Positions 61,763-64,000 of a stretch of 64,000 bases of DNA are shown here, one piece after another; positions within the stretch are counted from its first letter, which is position 1, and each line of letters opens with the position of its first letter. Source of the DNA: CAYRJD01 sp965212125 (GTDB lineage: Bacteria > Actinomycetota > Acidimicrobiia > Acidimicrobiales > Poriferisodalaceae); the NCBI GenBank assembly GCA_965212125.1, contig OZ243045.1:248001-312000 (forward strand), written 5' to 3'. The notes beneath the pieces are model-generated. The model was not told where the DNA came from and did no database searches. It worked only from the letters and a program-made list of their open reading frames with translations. The position numbers and the translations under genes are program-made.

Positions 61763-61791
61763 AGTGTAGCAAATCCTGCATAATTATCCAA
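61763..61791 (-). promoter_or_regulatory. candidate promoter of the GHKL-island operon
   Basis: On the minus strand TTGGAT (61786-61791) and TACACT (61763-61768) are spaced by 17 bases, close to a sigma-70 type -35/-10 pair. It would give a leader of about 27 bases before the ribosome binding site and ATG at 61729. It is a visual match only. Confidence 0.45.
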
Positions 61792-62101
61792 AATGGCCGC
61801 TTGCTTCAAATAGCAAAACGAGATGTGTTTTGACAGTAGGCAAAGCGATGCTGGAAGCACATGCTAGATTTACTTGATCTCGCCGTCAACCTTGCAGGCT
61901 CAGAGCAAGACGAAGGATTGAAGAGGAAGAGTTGCTTCTGTGTGCCCTTGTGTTGCCGGAAGCGCGCGAACAGTAGGAAAGAACGGTATATGCCCGCGAA
62001 TTTGATGACTTGCCGATGACAAAATTAAGACCATCAGCACCTCTGGTCAATGACGTGGAGGGCTAGCCTCTACAAACATCGCAATCCCATAGACTCGCCC
62101 C
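61792..62101. other. non-coding right flank of the AT-rich island
   Basis: About 310 bases with no convincing gene. Composition shifts back toward the chromosomal average from left to right. Neither an integrase fragment nor a repeat matching the left flank was seen. Confidence 0.5.
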
Positions 62102-63658
62102 ATCACAGACAGCAGCCCGACCCACTTTGACTCTGCCCGTGGCTGGTGGGTCGCCATCGGTTGCGCCATCACCACAGGCGTTGCCTTCGGCACGATCTAC
62201 ACGTTCGGTGCCTTCGTTGATGCCATGGCCGAGGAATTTGACGCTGGGCTAGGCGCCACCTCAGTCGTGTTCGGAATCACGGCCTTCCTATTCTTCGGCA
62301 CCGCCATCGTCTCCGGCTCCTTATACGACAAGCTCGGCCCCACCCCGCTCGTGATAATCGGTGGCCTGCTGTTTTGCGCCGGTCTCATCGGCACGTCGCT
62401 AGTGGACTACCTCTGGCAGGGCTACATCGTCTACGGCATCGGCTGCGGCTTCGGCGGCGGACTCTTCATCGCACCACTATTCGCCCTAGCGGCGGCATGG
62501 TTTCAGAAATACCGGGCGGTAGCGCAAGGGATCGTGGCGACGGGCCCCGGCCTGGGGACGCTGCTGCTAGTGCCGTTTTCGCAGGTGCTAATCGACGACC
62601 TGACCTGGCGCTACGCCATGCGTTGGCTAGCGGTCATCGCGGGCTGCGGCTTCTTCCTGGGGCTGCTGCTTGTCAAGCGAGCACCGGCAATGAAACTAGG
62701 CAACCCAAAGCTGCACAAAAAGCTGGTATTGCGTACCGGCACATTTTGGCGAATGTCAATTTCGTCGGTGCTGTTTTCCACCGCCGTCATCGGCTCGTTT
62801 GGCGTGATCATCCCCTTCGCCGAAGCCGAAGGCATAGACACACGGCGAGCGGGCCTGCTGCTGTCCGCAATCGGTGCTTCCAGCATTATCGGACGCCTGA
62901 TGCTGACCGGCTTCGCTGGCAGGCTCGGTTCGGTAAGGCTGTTCAAGACCGCCTTTTTCGGGCTGCCGATCTCCTACGGGGTCTGGCTGCTGGCGATAGA
63001 TGACTATCTGTCGCTGAGTGAAGACGGCCGCTTTTATGTGATGCTGGCTTTTGCGACGCTGCTGGGTATCTCATACGGCGGATTCGTGGCGTTGATGGGC
63101 GATGTGGTGGCGCACCTGTTCGGACTGGTCGGCATCGGCTCGGTAATGGGGTTGCTGTTTTTCACCGCTGGATTGGGCAGCCTGGTTGGTGCGCCCGTCG
63201 CCGGGTTTCTGGCCGACCTCAACGACACGCGCCTGCTGCCAATAGTGGTGATGCTTGCCGTCTCTGCTTTGGGAGCGTTGCTGTTGCTGCCCATGACGCG
63301 CCAGCCGGTGCGACTCTCAACTTGGATAGGACCAAACGGACCGCTGCCGCCGCTGGCGGCTGAAGCGCAGGCGGATGGACTCGCCGCGGGGGCTATAGGT
63401 ACTGGCGACGCCGCGGTTGGTGCCGGCGAACTTGTTGGCGCGGGAGTGGCGGCCCGAGGTGCTAGCGACAGCACGGCGGAGAACATGCCTTGGATTTCAG
63501 TTGGCGCTTGGACGGCGGCGCTGCGAACTGCCCCGCCGAGGGTTTTCTGGCCGACGACTAATGGTGCCGCGGCCAATAGTGCCGCTGCAAACGGAGCCGA
63601 CAGCGTCGAAGGAGCCGTTGCTGACGGGGCCGCAAGCACCGTCAAAAGCCCCCGCTAG
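62102..63658 (+). CDS. MFS transporter, start codon unclear, Ala-rich C-terminal tail
   Basis: An oxalate/monocarboxylate-type major facilitator (twelve helices). The ATG at 62225 would cut off the first helix: the same frame is open from 62093 and encodes ARGWWVAIGCAITTGVAFG directly upstream, a typical first helix. No ATG, GTG or TTG lies in that stretch; only an ATC at 62102. So either a rare start or an upstream frameshift must be assumed. The YDKLGP loop and the second half's EAEGIDTRRAGLLLSAIGASSI are normal. After helix 12, about 110 residues rich in Ala and Gly form a tail. Confidence 0.75.
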   Translation: MTDSSPTHFDSARGWWVAIGCAITTGVAFGTIYTFGAFVDAMAEEFDAGLGATSVVFGITAFLFFGTAIVSGSLYDKLGPTPLVIIGGLLFCAGLIGTSLVDYLWQGYIVYGIGCGFGGGLFIAPLFALAAAWFQKYRAVAQGIVATGPGLGTLLLVPFSQVLIDDLTWRYAMRWLAVIAGCGFFLGLLLVKRAPAMKLGNPKLHKKLVLRTGTFWRMSISSVLFSTAVIGSFGVIIPFAEAEGIDTRRAGLLLSAIGASSIIGRLMLTGFAGRLGSVRLFKTAFFGLPISYGVWLLAIDDYLSLSEDGRFYVMLAFATLLGISYGGFVALMGDVVAHLFGLVGIGSVMGLLFFTAGLGSLVGAPVAGFLADLNDTRLLPIVVMLAVSALGALLLLPMTRQPVRLSTWIGPNGPLPPLAAEAQADGLAAGAIGTGDAAVGAGELVGAGVAARGASDSTAENMPWISVGAWTAALRTAPPRVFWPTTNGAAANSAAANGADSVEGAVADGAASTVKSPR

Positions 63659-63682
63659 CTCATCTTTGACTAATTTCATGGC

Positions 63683-64000
63683 ATGGAAGCGCCACTAAGT
63701 GACATAGTCGTCCTTGATCTGACCCGCGCCGTGGCCGGGCCGATCATTGGGCGCTTGATGAGCGACCTCGGAGCGCGCGTAGTCAAAATTGAACCACCCG
63801 ACGCCGACCTGACCCGTTTCGTGGTGCCAGCGGTGGGCGGCATGTCCGCCTACTTCGCCCATTTCAACGCAGGCAAAGAATGCGTATCGATTGACCTAAC
63901 AAATCCCGAAGGGCGTGAGCTGTTTCTGTCAATGGTTCCGCGGGCAGACATCGTGCTGGAGAACTACCGCCCCGGCGTGATCGACAAGCTGGGGCTGGGC
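63683..64000 (+). CDS. CaiB/BaiF family CoA transferase, 3'-truncated by window edge
   Basis: The first 106 codons of a family III CoA transferase, starting at the ATG at 63683. LSDIVVLDLTRAVAGPIIGRLMSDLGARVVKIE, FNAGKECVSIDLTNPEGRELF and ADIVLENYRPGVIDKLGLG are all standard for the N-terminal part. The catalytic aspartate region lies beyond the window. It follows the transporter by 24 bases and may share its operon, suggesting uptake and CoA activation of a carboxylic acid. Confidence 0.9.
   Translation, partial: MEAPLSDIVVLDLTRAVAGPIIGRLMSDLGARVVKIEPPDADLTRFVVPAVGGMSAYFAHFNAGKECVSIDLTNPEGRELFLSMVPRADIVLENYRPGVIDKLGLG

Overview
This window reads as chromosome of an actinobacterium, probably a free-living or host-associated marine lineage such as Acidimicrobiia. 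That placement is an inference. The actinobacterial signs are an mIHF gene beside gmk, a PriA that has lost its Walker A motif, an F420-type luciferase-like oxidoreductase, and the order mihF-gmk-rpoZ-coaBC-metK-priA-def-fmt. Most of the sequence is moderately GC-rich, with genes packed on both strands, frequent GTG/TTG starts and 1-26 nt gene overlaps. One tRNA (Arg, CCT) is present; there is no rRNA, CRISPR array or integrase.

Layout. 1-4.0 kb: end of lysA, a class III aminotransferase, an FMN 2-hydroxyacid dehydrogenase and aroK. 4.1-6.3 kb: a more AT-rich insert with a zinc-ribbon/HTH transposase-like protein and a type II restriction-modification pair (beta-class DNA methyltransferase overlapping an HNH nuclease). 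6.3-13.4 kb: catabolic genes (CaiB/BaiF CoA transferase, PhyH dioxygenase, HpaB-type flavin hydroxylase, FMN glutamate-synthase-like protein, TPP enzyme). 13.4-18.5 kb: a leftward MoxR ATPase-VWA-NhaA operon. 18.7-22.3 kb: sdhCAB. 22.4-30.5 kb: an orphan HD domain, dnaE, a small membrane protein, thrS and a medium-chain dehydrogenase. 30.5-40.8 kb: chorismate mutase, DyP peroxidase, a two-domain AhpD-like protein, several unknowns, PEBP, peptidase C26, a GAF protein, tRNA-Arg, thioesterase, superoxide dismutase and an LLM oxidoreductase. 40.8-48.1 kb: an AddAB-like recombination operon in which AddA is split into helicase and nuclease genes. 48.1-55.9 kb: the conserved mihF-to-fmt housekeeping cluster. 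55.9-57.9 kb: an amidohydrolase and a dienoyl-CoA isomerase-like gene. 58.0-61.7 kb: a strongly AT-rich leftward three-gene operon with a GHKL ATPase, a candidate defence island. 62.1-64.0 kb: an MFS transporter and the start of another CoA transferase.

The two most notable observations are these. (1) The AhpD-like gene at 31881-33140 is interrupted by an in-frame TGA exactly where the family has the second cysteine of its CxxC...H redox motif. It is followed at a suitable distance by a 7-bp hairpin with a GGUCU loop, which together look like a selenocysteine codon and a bacterial SECIS element. (2) The three-gene GHKL-ATPase operon at 58.0-61.7 kb differs in base composition from everything around it and resembles an uncharacterised anti-phage cassette. 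Short in-frame tandem repeats and CTAG-containing intergenic repeats recur throughout, which suggests replication slippage.
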